Assembly (NCBI GenBank): GCA_910587555.1
Contig: CAJULV010000044.1
Span: 1-24,293 of the forward strand
Length of the DNA: 24,293 nt
Source: an uncultured Acetatifactor sp.
GTDB lineage: Bacteria > Bacillota > Clostridia > Lachnospirales > Lachnospiraceae
Reading direction: 5' to 3'
Under the pieces are notes generated by a model. The model did not search any database and was not told the origin of the DNA. It saw only the letters and a list, made by a program, of their open reading frames with translations. Every line of letters starts with the position of its first letter. Position 1 is the stretch's first letter. Of the stretch, positions 15,533 through 23,200 are shown one piece after another. The position numbers and the translations under genes are program-made.

Positions 15533-16789
15533 TTATCTCTTCAGCTGCACTTCATCCTCATACCGCTTCACTTCATCGTAGAAATCCCCGTCGGAAACCA
15601 CGCCGCAGCGCTCACAGTACTCGTTCCACACGTCGCCGAAGGGCAGCATCTTCACGGCCTCCTGCCGTACCATCAGCTCTGTCATCCGGTTCTCGTCCTG
15701 CAGCTTTTTCAACGCTTCATTGGGCGTACACAATGCGGAAAGCAATGCCTTCTGCCAGCTGCGGAAGCCCATGGCCCACGCAGATACACGGTTGATGCCG
15801 GCATCGAAATAATCCAGCGCCATGTAAACCCTGTCCAGCCCGCCGCATCTGACGATTTCCTTCGCCATCTCCCTCGTCTCGTCGTCGAAGAGTACCACAT
15901 GATCGCTGTCCCAGCGGATGGGCCTGGTGATATGCAGGGCAATCTCCGGATAGAAGCACAGCAGCGCCGGAATCTTGTCCGATACCACTTCGGTGGGATG
16001 ATAATGCCCGTTGTCCATCAAGGGCAGGCAGCCTTCATGTGTGGCGGCAAAACTTAACGTAAATTCCGCGCTTCCCGCCGTAAATGCCTCCACGCCGATG
16101 CCGAAGACCTTAGACTCCACGCAGGGCTTTACCTTGCTCCTGTCAAAAGGCTCCGAGAGAATCTGTTCGATGGAATCCCTGTACCGCATCCTGGGTCCCA
16201 TGCGGTCGGCAGGGATATCCTTATAGCCGTCGCCGGTCCAGATATTCATCACACAGGGAATGCCTGTCTCTTCCGCAAAATACCGGGAAATACGCACACA
16301 TGCCTTACCGTGCTCTATCCAGAACTTCCTGGTCTCCTCATCGGGACTGGACAGCGTCAGCCCGTCTTTCACCTTATCATGGGAGAAAAAAGTGGGATTG
16401 AAATCAATTCCCATATTCCTCTCCCTGGCAAACTCCACCCATTTCGCAAAATGCTTCGGCTCGATTTTGTCACGGTCCACGAACTCACCGGGTTCAAAAA
16501 TCGCATAGCTGGCATGGAGGTTCAGCTTTTTCTTACCGGGCATCAGGCGCAGGGCCATGTCCATGTCCTGCATCAGCTGTTCCGGCGTCTTCGCCCTGCC
16601 GGGATAGTCTCCGGTAGTCTGGATGCCGCCGGTCAGCGGACCGTCGTGGTCAAAGCCTGTCACGTCGTCCCCCTGCCAGCAATGAAGGGCTACCGGTGCC
16701 TCCATACATTTTACAATCGCCGTCTCCACATCCACACCGCAGGATGCGTAAATCTCCTTTGCGGATTCAAATCTTTCCTTTGCCGTCAT
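15533..16789 (-). CDS. rhaA: L-rhamnose isomerase
   Basis: A 418-residue RhaA, the usual length, converting L-rhamnose to L-rhamnulose in the cytoplasm. Family features include CWQGDDVTGFD near residue 40, LNLHASYAIF, GIDFNPTFFSH, NIWTGDGYKDIPADR, VESKVFGIGVEAFT, and the metal-binding stretches LPLMDNGHYHPTE and RWDSDHVV, with the Glu, Asp and His ligands in place. The start at 16789 has AAAGGAT about 8 nt upstream. It is the second gene of a rhaB-rhaA unit, 139 bp after rhaB, and is followed by a terminator. The aldolase (rhaD), a transporter and a regulator of the pathway are not in this window. Identification is secure. Confidence 0.97.
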   Translation of the reverse strand: MTAKERFESAKEIYASCGVDVETAIVKCMEAPVALHCWQGDDVTGFDHDGPLTGGIQTTGDYPGRAKTPEQLMQDMDMALRLMPGKKKLNLHASYAIFEPGEFVDRDKIEPKHFAKWVEFARERNMGIDFNPTFFSHDKVKDGLTLSSPDEETRKFWIEHGKACVRISRYFAEETGIPCVMNIWTGDGYKDIPADRMGPRMRYRDSIEQILSEPFDRSKVKPCVESKVFGIGVEAFTAGSAEFTLSFAATHEGCLPLMDNGHYHPTEVVSDKIPALLCFYPEIALHITRPIRWDSDHVVLFDDETREMAKEIVRCGGLDRVYMALDYFDAGINRVSAWAMGFRSWQKALLSALCTPNEALKKLQDENRMTELMVRQEAVKMLPFGDVWNEYCERCGVVSDGDFYDEVKRYEDEVQLKR

Positions 16790-16901
16790 TTTTCGTATCC
16801 TTTCTCATTCTGTTTCCATGTCACTGCTGCCGGCGGTACCTCCCGCGCCGTTTTGAAGCTGCCCTCTGCCCCGCATATACGGGATAAGCATCCGCCCGGC
16901 G

Positions 16902-16918
16902 CCGGGGAACGTCCCCGG
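16902..16918 (-). other. Stem-loop between rhaB and rhaA
   Basis: CCGGGGA and TCCCCGG form a 7-bp stem with a 3-nt loop just after the rhaB stop. No T-run follows, so it is probably an mRNA-stabilising or processing hairpin and not a terminator. Confidence 0.45.
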
Positions 16919-16928
16919 AAGCCGCCCC

Positions 16929-18362
16929 CTATTCGTATATATAAATCGGGAAAGAGCGGAACACACAGCCCCGCGCGTCCTTCAGCCCCTCAAGCGCCCC
17001 TGCCGCGATCATCTGGGCCGCCACATTGCCCACCGCCGTAGCTTCCGTCGGTCCCGCATACACCGGGATCCCTGTAGCTTCCGCGGTCAGACGGTTCAGA
17101 TATTCCGCGTTGGATCCGCCGCCCACGATATGGATACGCCCATATTTGATCCCTGTCATGGCCTCCAGCTCCTCCATGGTTTCTGCATAGCATTTTGCCA
17201 GGCTGTTATAGATAACGGAAGCCACCTCCGCCAATCCCTGGGGCACCTGCTGCCCGGATTCCTCACAGGCCCTGCGCACCTCTTCGGTCATATTGGCCGG
17301 CGCCAGGAAACGGTCGTCATTACAATCAACTATGGACGGAATATCACATTTCGAAGCCATCTCACAGATTTCCCCGAAGCCCAGATTCCCGCCGATTTCC
17401 TTCTTCACGGACTGTATCATCCACAGCCCCATAATATTCTTCAGATAGCGGAAACGATAATCGTAACCGCCCTCATTGGTCAGATTATTGGCCCTGCTCT
17501 CCGGCGAGCAGTCGGCCTCCGGCAGCTCCGTACCCATAAGGGACCAGGTGCCCGAACTGATATACAGTGCATTGTCGCTGTCCGTTGGCACCGCAATCAC
17601 CGCGGAACCGGTATCATGGGCAGCCGGGACTACCACCTTACAGTCAAATCCCACTTCCCGCTGAACCTCCTCCGTCAGATGCCCAATCTCCGTGCCGGGG
17701 GTCACAACCTTACGGAAGATACGTTTCGGATATCCAAGCCTTTCAATCAGTTCCATATCCCAGTCCTTCGTAACGGGGCTGATCAGCTGACCGGTAGTGG
17801 CTTCCGTGTACTCCGTCACCGCCGTGCCGGAAAGCATGTAATGGAAATAATCCGGCATCATCAGCAGCGTCCGGGCCTGCTCCAGCTGCTCCGGCTTCTT
17901 CGTCTTCAGCGCCATCAGCTGGTAAATCGTGTTGAAAATCGCCTTCTGGATTCCGGTGCGGGCATACAGCTCCTCCTCCGGGATAATCTTATATACCTCC
18001 TCATCCATTCCCCTGGTGCGGCTGTCCCTGTAAGCCACCGCGTTGCCGATACGGCGGCCTTCCCCGTCCAGCAGCACAATGTCCACCCCCCAGGTATCCA
18101 CGCCCACACTGACGGGTATCTTACCCAGTTCCCCGCACTTCTTCATGCCCAGCTTAATCTGCGCAAACAGCTCGTCCACGTCCCAGACCAGCTCTCCGTC
18201 CTTCTCCGCCGCCCCGTTGGGAAACCTGTGTACTTCCTCCAGCACCATTTTGCCGTCCTCCAGATGGGCCAGTATGTGGCGTCCGCTGGAAGCCCCAATA
18301 TCAACCGCCAGATAATAGCCGGTTTCCGGTTCTGCCGTGTGATTCTTATCTGCCTCGTTCAT
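16929..18362 (-). CDS. rhaB: Rhamnulokinase
   Basis: A 477-residue FGGY-family sugar kinase phosphorylating L-rhamnulose to L-rhamnulose-1-phosphate. The start at 18362 is chosen for AGGAGAGG about 7 nt upstream and because the family begins just after (YYLAVDIGASSGRHI); the frame stays open to 18629 without family content. Motifs: phosphate-1 loop DIGASSGR (about 20-27), DTWGVD (about 94-99), the catalytic-base region VPAAHDTGSAV, adenosine-contact YISSGTWSLMG, and GGGSNAEYLNRLTAEATG near the C-terminus. The length is normal. It precedes rhaA, and the two enzymes act on successive intermediates in reverse gene order. A long structured leader and an extended -10 promoter lie upstream. Confidence 0.96.
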   Translation of the reverse strand: MNEADKNHTAEPETGYYLAVDIGASSGRHILAHLEDGKMVLEEVHRFPNGAAEKDGELVWDVDELFAQIKLGMKKCGELGKIPVSVGVDTWGVDIVLLDGEGRRIGNAVAYRDSRTRGMDEEVYKIIPEEELYARTGIQKAIFNTIYQLMALKTKKPEQLEQARTLLMMPDYFHYMLSGTAVTEYTEATTGQLISPVTKDWDMELIERLGYPKRIFRKVVTPGTEIGHLTEEVQREVGFDCKVVVPAAHDTGSAVIAVPTDSDNALYISSGTWSLMGTELPEADCSPESRANNLTNEGGYDYRFRYLKNIMGLWMIQSVKKEIGGNLGFGEICEMASKCDIPSIVDCNDDRFLAPANMTEEVRRACEESGQQVPQGLAEVASVIYNSLAKCYAETMEELEAMTGIKYGRIHIVGGGSNAEYLNRLTAEATGIPVYAGPTEATAVGNVAAQMIAAGALEGLKDARGCVFRSFPIYIYE

Positions 18363-18689
18363 CGCGTTCCTCTCCTTTCCTCCGGAACCATCCGTCCCCC
18401 TGCTCAAACCCGGGGCATCCGCCCGAACCGCTCCGTGAAACAGCCGGGTGCCGCAGACGGTTCCCTTATACACGCTCCGGTACACCAATGCATGCATTCC
18501 CGGATAAACCGCGTTTGCCCTCCGAACCAGGACAAGGCGGATGCGGAAGATGATGCGATGAACACGCCTGCCGACGACAACGCAGTACCGGGCAGACAGC
18601 GTGTGCTGATTGCGGGAGAATAAATGCAATGGTGTACAGGTATCCTAAACAGATTGTATCACACTTTCAAAAACAAAAAAAGGATTTTT
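18363..18689 (-). other. Long structured leader/intergenic region upstream of rhaB
   Basis: 327 nt without a convincing gene. On the minus strand a hairpin CACGC-TGT-CTGCC pairs with GGCAG-GCGTG (18563-18603; 10 bp with a 3-nt bulge), and a second pairs GAACCG with CGGTTC (18424-18463). With the promoter candidate at 18653, the rhaB mRNA would carry a GC-rich leader of about 280 nt. This might be a cis-acting regulatory RNA or simply a stable leader. No known riboswitch class was recognised by eye. Open frames on both strands cross it but lack start sites and family content. Confidence 0.4.
18653..18661 (-). promoter_or_regulatory. Candidate extended -10 promoter for rhaBA
   Basis: TG-A-TACAAT on the minus strand is a good extended -10. 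The upstream -35 area is T-rich without a clear hexamer, as is common for extended -10 promoters. It lies in the short gap after the epimerase-like gene. Confidence 0.5.
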
Positions 18690-19367
18690 TCACCTGTCCC
18701 GGGTTTTCTTCACGAAACCGCGGATTGCCTGCAGCGTCTCGCCGTATGGCTTGCCCTTGCCGAAGAGAAGCGTGGTCCCAAGCACAAAGCCTCTCACGCC
18801 CCTGGGCGCAAATTCCCGGATTTTATCCTCTCCGCAGGCGCCGTCCCAGTAAATTTCAAAATCCATTTTATCCTTAAGGTCCAACAGCCTGTCGTACTTT
18901 TCTCCTACATAGGGCAGAAACATCTGGGCCGCGTTGCCGGGATTTACCGACATGACCAGGACCTTTTTCACAATGCGCAGCAGCATGCGGACATTCTCCA
19001 CACTGGTTCCCGGATTGATGGCGATTCCGGGAACCAGGCCCGCATTGATGATTTTCTGCAGTGTGGTGGAGGGATGGTACTCCGCCTCCGGATGGATATA
19101 GACGGTGTCACCTGGATGCAGGCTGTTGATAAAAAGCTCGATGGTGTTGTTTGGATGCTCTACCATCAGGTGGACGTCCAGCGGCCTGTGCGCGGCACTG
19201 CGGATATAGCGCAGGTCGTTTAAGGACATCGCGTAGTTCGGAACATAATGCCCGTCCATAATGTCAATGTGGAAGGAATCGATGCCGCCTTCCTCCAGTT
19301 CCTTTACTTCACGCTCCAGGTGACCGAAATCGGCGCACATCATGGAGGCTGTCAATTCGAAATCCAT
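18690..19367 (-). CDS. Ribulose-phosphate 3-epimerase family protein
   Basis: A 225-residue TIM-barrel epimerase of the Rpe family. The metal ligands expected for this family are all present: His33 and catalytic Asp35 in FHIDIMDG, His66 in DVHLMVE, and Asp175 in YWDGACG. Around the last ligand the sequence departs from the usual VDGGI, and MSVNPGNAAQMFLP replaces MSVNPGFGGQ-F. This suggests a paralogue for another sugar phosphate (for example allulose-6-phosphate-type substrates), not the housekeeping enzyme; the substrate is not known. The start at 19367 has GGAAGGGG about 8 nt upstream. It follows the TagF-like gene by 23 bp, so the two are likely co-transcribed. Confidence 0.85.
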   Translation of the reverse strand: MDFELTASMMCADFGHLEREVKELEEGGIDSFHIDIMDGHYVPNYAMSLNDLRYIRSAAHRPLDVHLMVEHPNNTIELFINSLHPGDTVYIHPEAEYHPSTTLQKIINAGLVPGIAINPGTSVENVRMLLRIVKKVLVMSVNPGNAAQMFLPYVGEKYDRLLDLKDKMDFEIYWDGACGEDKIREFAPRGVRGFVLGTTLLFGKGKPYGETLQAIRGFVKKTRDR

Positions 19368-19390
19368 TGTCGGTACCCCTTCCCTTGTTT

Positions 19391-20737
19391 TCAGTGTACT
19401 TCCGCATTCTGTATCATGATCGGCTTTCCTGTCTGTTTATAGAGCCAGACAATGGAACTCCAGTCTCCGTAATAAGCGTCGCTTACGGCGATGGCCCGCT
19501 CCATGTTGGCGGAATCGTCGTAGATGCCGAATCCCGCCGCCCTGTAGCCGTCCACGATTTCCCTGTATTTCCGGTAAAGCTCCGGGCGCATGGAAGTCAG
19601 CGTGGCTTCCATCAGGGGATGGGGACGCCACAGAAGCGTGATCTCTTCTCTGTTTTCCTGAAAAATGCGGAGATTTTCCTTTATTTTCACCAGCATCGCC
19701 TCATCCTTTTTCAGAAATGTATCCACACTGGTATTATAAAAAATAACCTTCCTGCGGGTGCCGTCCTCCCTGACGATCAGTCTCTCCCATTCTTCGGGAA
19801 GCTCGAAGTCCTCGCTCCGCAGGCTGCATACCCTGTCCACCTTCGGGGAACCCAGGCCCAGGATTTTCTTCTCCCAGCGGGGACGTTCCTTCTCGCTTGT
19901 ATATTTGGTCAATACATCCACATAAACCTGCCGCATGGACTCGGACTGCACAATCACGCAGTCGGCATTGACCACCCCCTCCGTAAGGCAGAAATGCTCC
20001 ATTCTCCTGACGGACTCCTCATTGGCCGGATCGATATCTCCCAGGATAAAGTAGGGAATATAGACCAGCTTGTCCGTGTACTGCTTCAGGTTCTTCGCGT
20101 AAAAAAAGGGCAGCACACTGGTCACGTAGTTGCCGTCGTCATAGGGGTTGTGGATGAAAATCATATCCGGGTGACGGGACTCGAAGTCATAGGTGTCATA
20201 GCTTATGACCGGCACGTCCGGCGGGTATTCGTTTATCTCATAATGCATCTCCCTGACGGACCCGTCCGGATTTTTATCGTAATAAGGGATGGGAATCACC
20301 AGGGCGGTGCAGTCAGGATCCTCCTCCGCCGCCTTCCAGACAGACTCCAGGGAATCCCACATGGAAGCCTTATAAGGAAGAAACACCACCTCCCGCCGGG
20401 TGGGAATTTGGTGGCGGATGGCGGATTCGCACCGCGTTATCATTTTCTTCAGCTTTTTGGCGACCTGCCATATATTCACCGGGGTTCCCTGCTGCAGGTC
20501 CGTGTAGAGTCCGTAGACCTGTTCGCAGTAGGACTCCAGGCAGCGCACGGCCTCCGTGCCGTCGCCTTCCAGGCTGTCAATGAGGGTGCCTACGGAAATA
20601 GCCCCCTGCTGGCATTGCTCCAGAAGCGCCAGGGCGGAGGCGGATTGTTTCTTTTCGATGAATTTCGTCAGCTGGGCGTGGGCTTCTGTGAGCAGGGCCA
20701 GGGTTTCAAAGCATTGGGTTTTCTGGTATTCTCTCAT
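19391..20737 (-). CDS. CDP-glycerol glycerophosphotransferase (TagF-like) family protein
   Basis: A 448-residue protein. A helical N-terminal part (about 1-115) precedes two Rossmann-like halves of a GT-B-type fold. The C-terminal half shows LLWRPHPLMEATLTSM (the RPHP motif of TagF/TagB-type polymerases) and later IAVSDAYYGDWSSIVWLYKQTGKPIMI, matching the usual VSD----DYSS motif with Trp in place of Tyr. Family members transfer polyol phosphates from CDP-polyols to build teichoic-acid-like polymers. No other wall-polymer genes are in view, so the acceptor and polyol are unknown. The start at 20737 has AGGAG about 11 nt upstream. A good promoter lies 90 bp upstream, and the epimerase-like gene follows at 23 bp. 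Confidence 0.75.
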   Translation of the reverse strand: MREYQKTQCFETLALLTEAHAQLTKFIEKKQSASALALLEQCQQGAISVGTLIDSLEGDGTEAVRCLESYCEQVYGLYTDLQQGTPVNIWQVAKKLKKMITRCESAIRHQIPTRREVVFLPYKASMWDSLESVWKAAEEDPDCTALVIPIPYYDKNPDGSVREMHYEINEYPPDVPVISYDTYDFESRHPDMIFIHNPYDDGNYVTSVLPFFYAKNLKQYTDKLVYIPYFILGDIDPANEESVRRMEHFCLTEGVVNADCVIVQSESMRQVYVDVLTKYTSEKERPRWEKKILGLGSPKVDRVCSLRSEDFELPEEWERLIVREDGTRRKVIFYNTSVDTFLKKDEAMLVKIKENLRIFQENREEITLLWRPHPLMEATLTSMRPELYRKYREIVDGYRAAGFGIYDDSANMERAIAVSDAYYGDWSSIVWLYKQTGKPIMIQNAEVH

Positions 20738-20827
20738 ATAATTAAGGTTCTCCTGCCTTTCCGGATTTTATTTTTGCGGATGCCGGCCTGCGTGTGCCGC
20801 GATAACCGTTCCTGACATAAGTACCTT

Positions 20828-20856
20828 ATTATAACACCTCGCCGCCCGATAGTAAA
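20828..20856 (-). promoter_or_regulatory. Promoter of the TagF-like/epimerase unit
   Basis: TATAAT (20828-20833) and TTTACT (20851-20856) are 17 bp apart on the minus strand, about 90 bp upstream of the TagF-like start. The -10 is perfect and the -35 matches 4 of 6. Confidence 0.7.
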
Positions 20857-20880
20857 TGGACAAAAAAGCTTCCCCATGAT

Positions 20881-21066
20881 CTAAACCAGAAAACGAATTC
20901 CCGCATATGCTATTTTCAGCCTGTGGCTGTGATACATAAAGTAAAGTATCTCCAGATTTTCACCTGCATACCCAATGTATCGGTTTGACATCTTCTTACC
21001 GTCAGGGTCATTTATTGCTTCTATCCTGAACAGGATCGGAAACAGCCACGCACAGTACTCGTACAA
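20881..21066 (-). CDS. Doubtful small ORF, 61 residues
   Basis: A 61-residue frame starting with TTG and ending 25 nt before the promoter of the next unit. It contains INDPDGKKMSNRYIGYAGENLEILYF and a C-terminal AGIRFLV. I do not recognise it. It lies 6 nt after the preceding small ORF in another frame, so the two could be pieces of one broken gene. No clear ribosome binding site is visible. Confidence 0.25.
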   Translation of the reverse strand: MYEYCAWLFPILFRIEAINDPDGKKMSNRYIGYAGENLEILYFMYHSHRLKIAYAGIRFLV

Positions 21067-21072
21067 TACATT

Positions 21073-21285
21073 TCATTTTGCCAGGATAATGTTGTAAGGA
21101 AACAGATATCCCTGTTTACATATATTCCTAAACGTTTTTTCGCATTCCAGATAAAGTTCATGCAGCGCCTGTAATACGGCTGTCCATTCACTGTTCATGC
21201 AAACACAGGCTGCAAATCCCGCTTCGCTTCCTGTCTTTGTCCCGGCTTCCCGCCTGCTTTCTATAACTACAATCTGGTAATGCAC
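21073..21285 (-). CDS. Doubtful small ORF, 70 residues, just after the Rpn-like gene
   Basis: A 70-residue frame with a GTG start 2 nt after the stop of the Rpn-like gene, which would allow translational coupling. The middle and end (TAVLQALHELYLECEKTFRNICKQGYLF) look helical and protein-like, but I recognise no family. It may be a small gene or, with the ORF at 20881-21066, a frameshifted remnant. Confidence 0.3.
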   Translation of the reverse strand: MHYQIVVIESRREAGTKTGSEAGFAACVCMNSEWTAVLQALHELYLECEKTFRNICKQGYLFPYNIILAK

Positions 21286-21287
21286 CC

Positions 21288-22199
21288 TTACTCCGCGTCC
21301 TCAATTTCTTTCCGCAGCATCTCTATTTCATCCTGAGAAAAGCTTGATATGATGGAGACAATCTCTTCTGTCGTATATTTTTTCCTAATCATCCTGATTA
21401 CTGTCTGTTTCGCGTTTGTTCTAACTGCCTGCTGCTTTTCTTCCTCATGCTTTTTCGCCGCCTGCATCAATGCCTGCTGCTTTTCTTCCTCAAATATCTT
21501 CGCTACCTGTGTCATCTCAATCGCCCTCCTTATTCTATTAGCCGTCTCCATATCAATAACCTTATCCGCAAAAACCAGTATTCCCGCCAACGTAAAAAGC
21601 TGCTGTGTTCTGTCCTGAATCTGCGTCGCCAGCCTTACGGAATTTCGAATATGTGTTTCTTTGTCTTCTTTTTTCCGATAGGACAGCGGCAATATGATGA
21701 GCCTCATCAATTCCTCATCCTCCAGCAATTCATTCCTTTCCACTTTTTCTTTCAACCGGAGAAAAATACCGTCTGAATCCAGTTCTGAGAGAAATGCCGG
21801 TTCCAGGCTCACTTTAACTGCCCCAATATCATATTGAGCAGACACTTGCCCCCGTTTAATGTCTCCTGTATATATCACAATCATACGCAATTTGGGGCAG
21901 TCACTCTTCTCTTTTAAATAACGATTTGCGATTCCCGTCAAATAGTTGAGGTACTTTATCTTATCTTCCTTTTTATACTCGCTTTCATAATCCACTATGG
22001 CGATGCTGCCGTCAGCCAGTTCAAAAAGGTTATCCAGCCGAAGCTCATTTGCCTTAACTGTTGGTATATTGGTGGGCAATACCTGCTTAATCTCAGGCAG
22101 ATCCAAACCATATACCTTAAAGGTCTTTCCTTTAAAATACTCGGCAAGCAATTTACTTGTAATATCCTTATTCTGATATGCTATCTCATCCTGACTCAT
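21288..22199 (-). CDS. PD-(D/E)XK-like protein resembling the Rpn/transposase-like nuclease group
   Basis: A 303-residue cytoplasmic protein. The N-terminal part resembles PD-(D/E)XK nuclease-like proteins of the Rpn kind: RLDNLFELADGSIAIVDYESEY gives Asp56 and Glu72, but the place of the usual Lys or Gln holds Glu74 (E-S-E). A helical middle follows. The C-terminal part has a 15-residue duplicated charged segment (EEEKQQA...) and ends with RMIRKKYTTEEIVSIISSFSQDEIEMLRKE, like the tails of many Rpn-type proteins. The start at 22199 has GGAGGGG about 7 nt upstream. It lies 39 bp after metA. Family membership is from recognition of pattern; whether it still cuts DNA is uncertain. Confidence 0.65.
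   Translation of the reverse strand: MSQDEIAYQNKDITSKLLAEYFKGKTFKVYGLDLPEIKQVLPTNIPTVKANELRLDNLFELADGSIAIVDYESEYKKEDKIKYLNYLTGIANRYLKEKSDCPKLRMIVIYTGDIKRGQVSAQYDIGAVKVSLEPAFLSELDSDGIFLRLKEKVERNELLEDEELMRLIILPLSYRKKEDKETHIRNSVRLATQIQDRTQQLFTLAGILVFADKVIDMETANRIRRAIEMTQVAKIFEEEKQQALMQAAKKHEEEKQQAVRTNAKQTVIRMIRKKYTTEEIVSIISSFSQDEIEMLRKEIEDAE
21426..21492. repeat. 22-bp direct repeat inside the Rpn-like gene
   Basis: TGCCTGCTGCTTTTCTTCCTCA occurs at 21426-21447 and 21471-21492 (plus-strand reading), a 45-bp period. It encodes the duplicated EEEKQQA segment, so copy changes would keep the reading frame. Confidence 0.85.
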
Positions 22200-22238
22200 A
22201 CCATTCCCCTCCGTGCGGTTAAGTGTTCGGTGGTCCGT

Positions 22239-23165
22239 TCAATGCCCTTTCCTGCTCCCTCCCAGCTCATAGGGAGTCATTTGGTACACATAATAATTGA
22301 GCCAGTTGCTGTAGAGGTTATTGCTGTGGGAGCGCCACTGCAGCAGCGGTTTCTCATTCGGGTTATTGTCAGGATAATAATTGTACGGAATCTGGATGGA
22401 CAGGCCTTTATTTAAATCCCTGATATACTCGTTGTTCAGCGAGTATCTGTCATACTCGGGATGGCCAGTGACAAAGATCTTCTTCCCTTCCTCCGCAATG
22501 GCAAGATATACACCGGCCTCCGGTGATTCCGCCAGCACAGTGAGTTCTTTGCAGGCATGGATAGCCTCCGCGGGCGTCTCGGTATGCCGGCTCTGGGGTG
22601 CCGGAAAAATATCGTCGAATCCTCTTACCAGCGGAATCTTCCGATTTCTGACCCTATGGTCATATACGCCGAACAGTTTCTGCGGGAGTTTATTCTTATC
22701 AATTCCGTAATAATGGTAAAATCCGGCCTGGGACGCCCAGCATATATGTAGGGTGGATGTGACATGACTCTCCGCCCAGTCAAAGATATCGCAGATTTCC
22801 TGCCAGTAATCCACCTCCTCAAAGGAAATATCCTCCACCGGTGCCCCTGTCACAATCATCCCGTCATAATTCCTGTCCTGTATCTCATCCCATGTGACAT
22901 AAAATTTATTCAGATGGTTCGCCGACGTATTCTGGGATAAATGGCTCCTGGCATTCATAAAAGTGACATCCACCTGCAGGGGCGTGTTGGACAACGCCCG
23001 CAGCAGCTGCAGCTCTGTGTCCTGTTTCACCGGCATATTATTCAGAATCAGCACCTCCAACGGACGTATGTCCTGATGCATGGCGCGGAATTCATCCATG
23101 ACAAATATATTTTCGTTTTCCAGAATTTCCTTTGCGGGCAAGTCCCGCTGCGTTTTAATCGGCAT
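22239..23165 (-). CDS. metA: Homoserine O-acetyltransferase, MetA type
   Basis: A 308-residue MetA-family enzyme of methionine synthesis, acylating homoserine. The catalytic Cys142 is in HICWASQAG, and His235 and Glu237 in TGHPEYD. Residue 111, in TGAPVE, is Glu. In this family Glu111 marks acetyl-CoA use, while Gly or Leu there marks succinyl-CoA (E. coli has Gly), so O-acetylhomoserine is the expected product despite the common name homoserine O-succinyltransferase. The start at 23165 has AGGAGG 7 nt upstream. It lies 35 bp after ligA with no room for a separate riboswitch, and 39 bp before the Rpn-like gene, so it seems to be read from the ligA side. Confidence 0.96.
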   Translation of the reverse strand: MPIKTQRDLPAKEILENENIFVMDEFRAMHQDIRPLEVLILNNMPVKQDTELQLLRALSNTPLQVDVTFMNARSHLSQNTSANHLNKFYVTWDEIQDRNYDGMIVTGAPVEDISFEEVDYWQEICDIFDWAESHVTSTLHICWASQAGFYHYYGIDKNKLPQKLFGVYDHRVRNRKIPLVRGFDDIFPAPQSRHTETPAEAIHACKELTVLAESPEAGVYLAIAEEGKKIFVTGHPEYDRYSLNNEYIRDLNKGLSIQIPYNYYPDNNPNEKPLLQWRSHSNNLYSNWLNYYVYQMTPYELGGSRKGH

Positions 23166-23200
23166 CTTTTTTCCTCCTGTTTCTAAAATCCACAGTTCTC

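Noticed and set aside
17130..18623. 497-residue open frame on the plus strand, and its last 21 codons (MNTPADDNAV...) as a separate small gene
   Set aside because: It is mostly antisense to rhaB. The tail in the rhaB leader has no ribosome binding site and no family features.
18363..18629. 89-residue N-terminal extension of rhaB
   Set aside because: Family sequence begins right after the ATG at 18362, which has a strong ribosome binding site.
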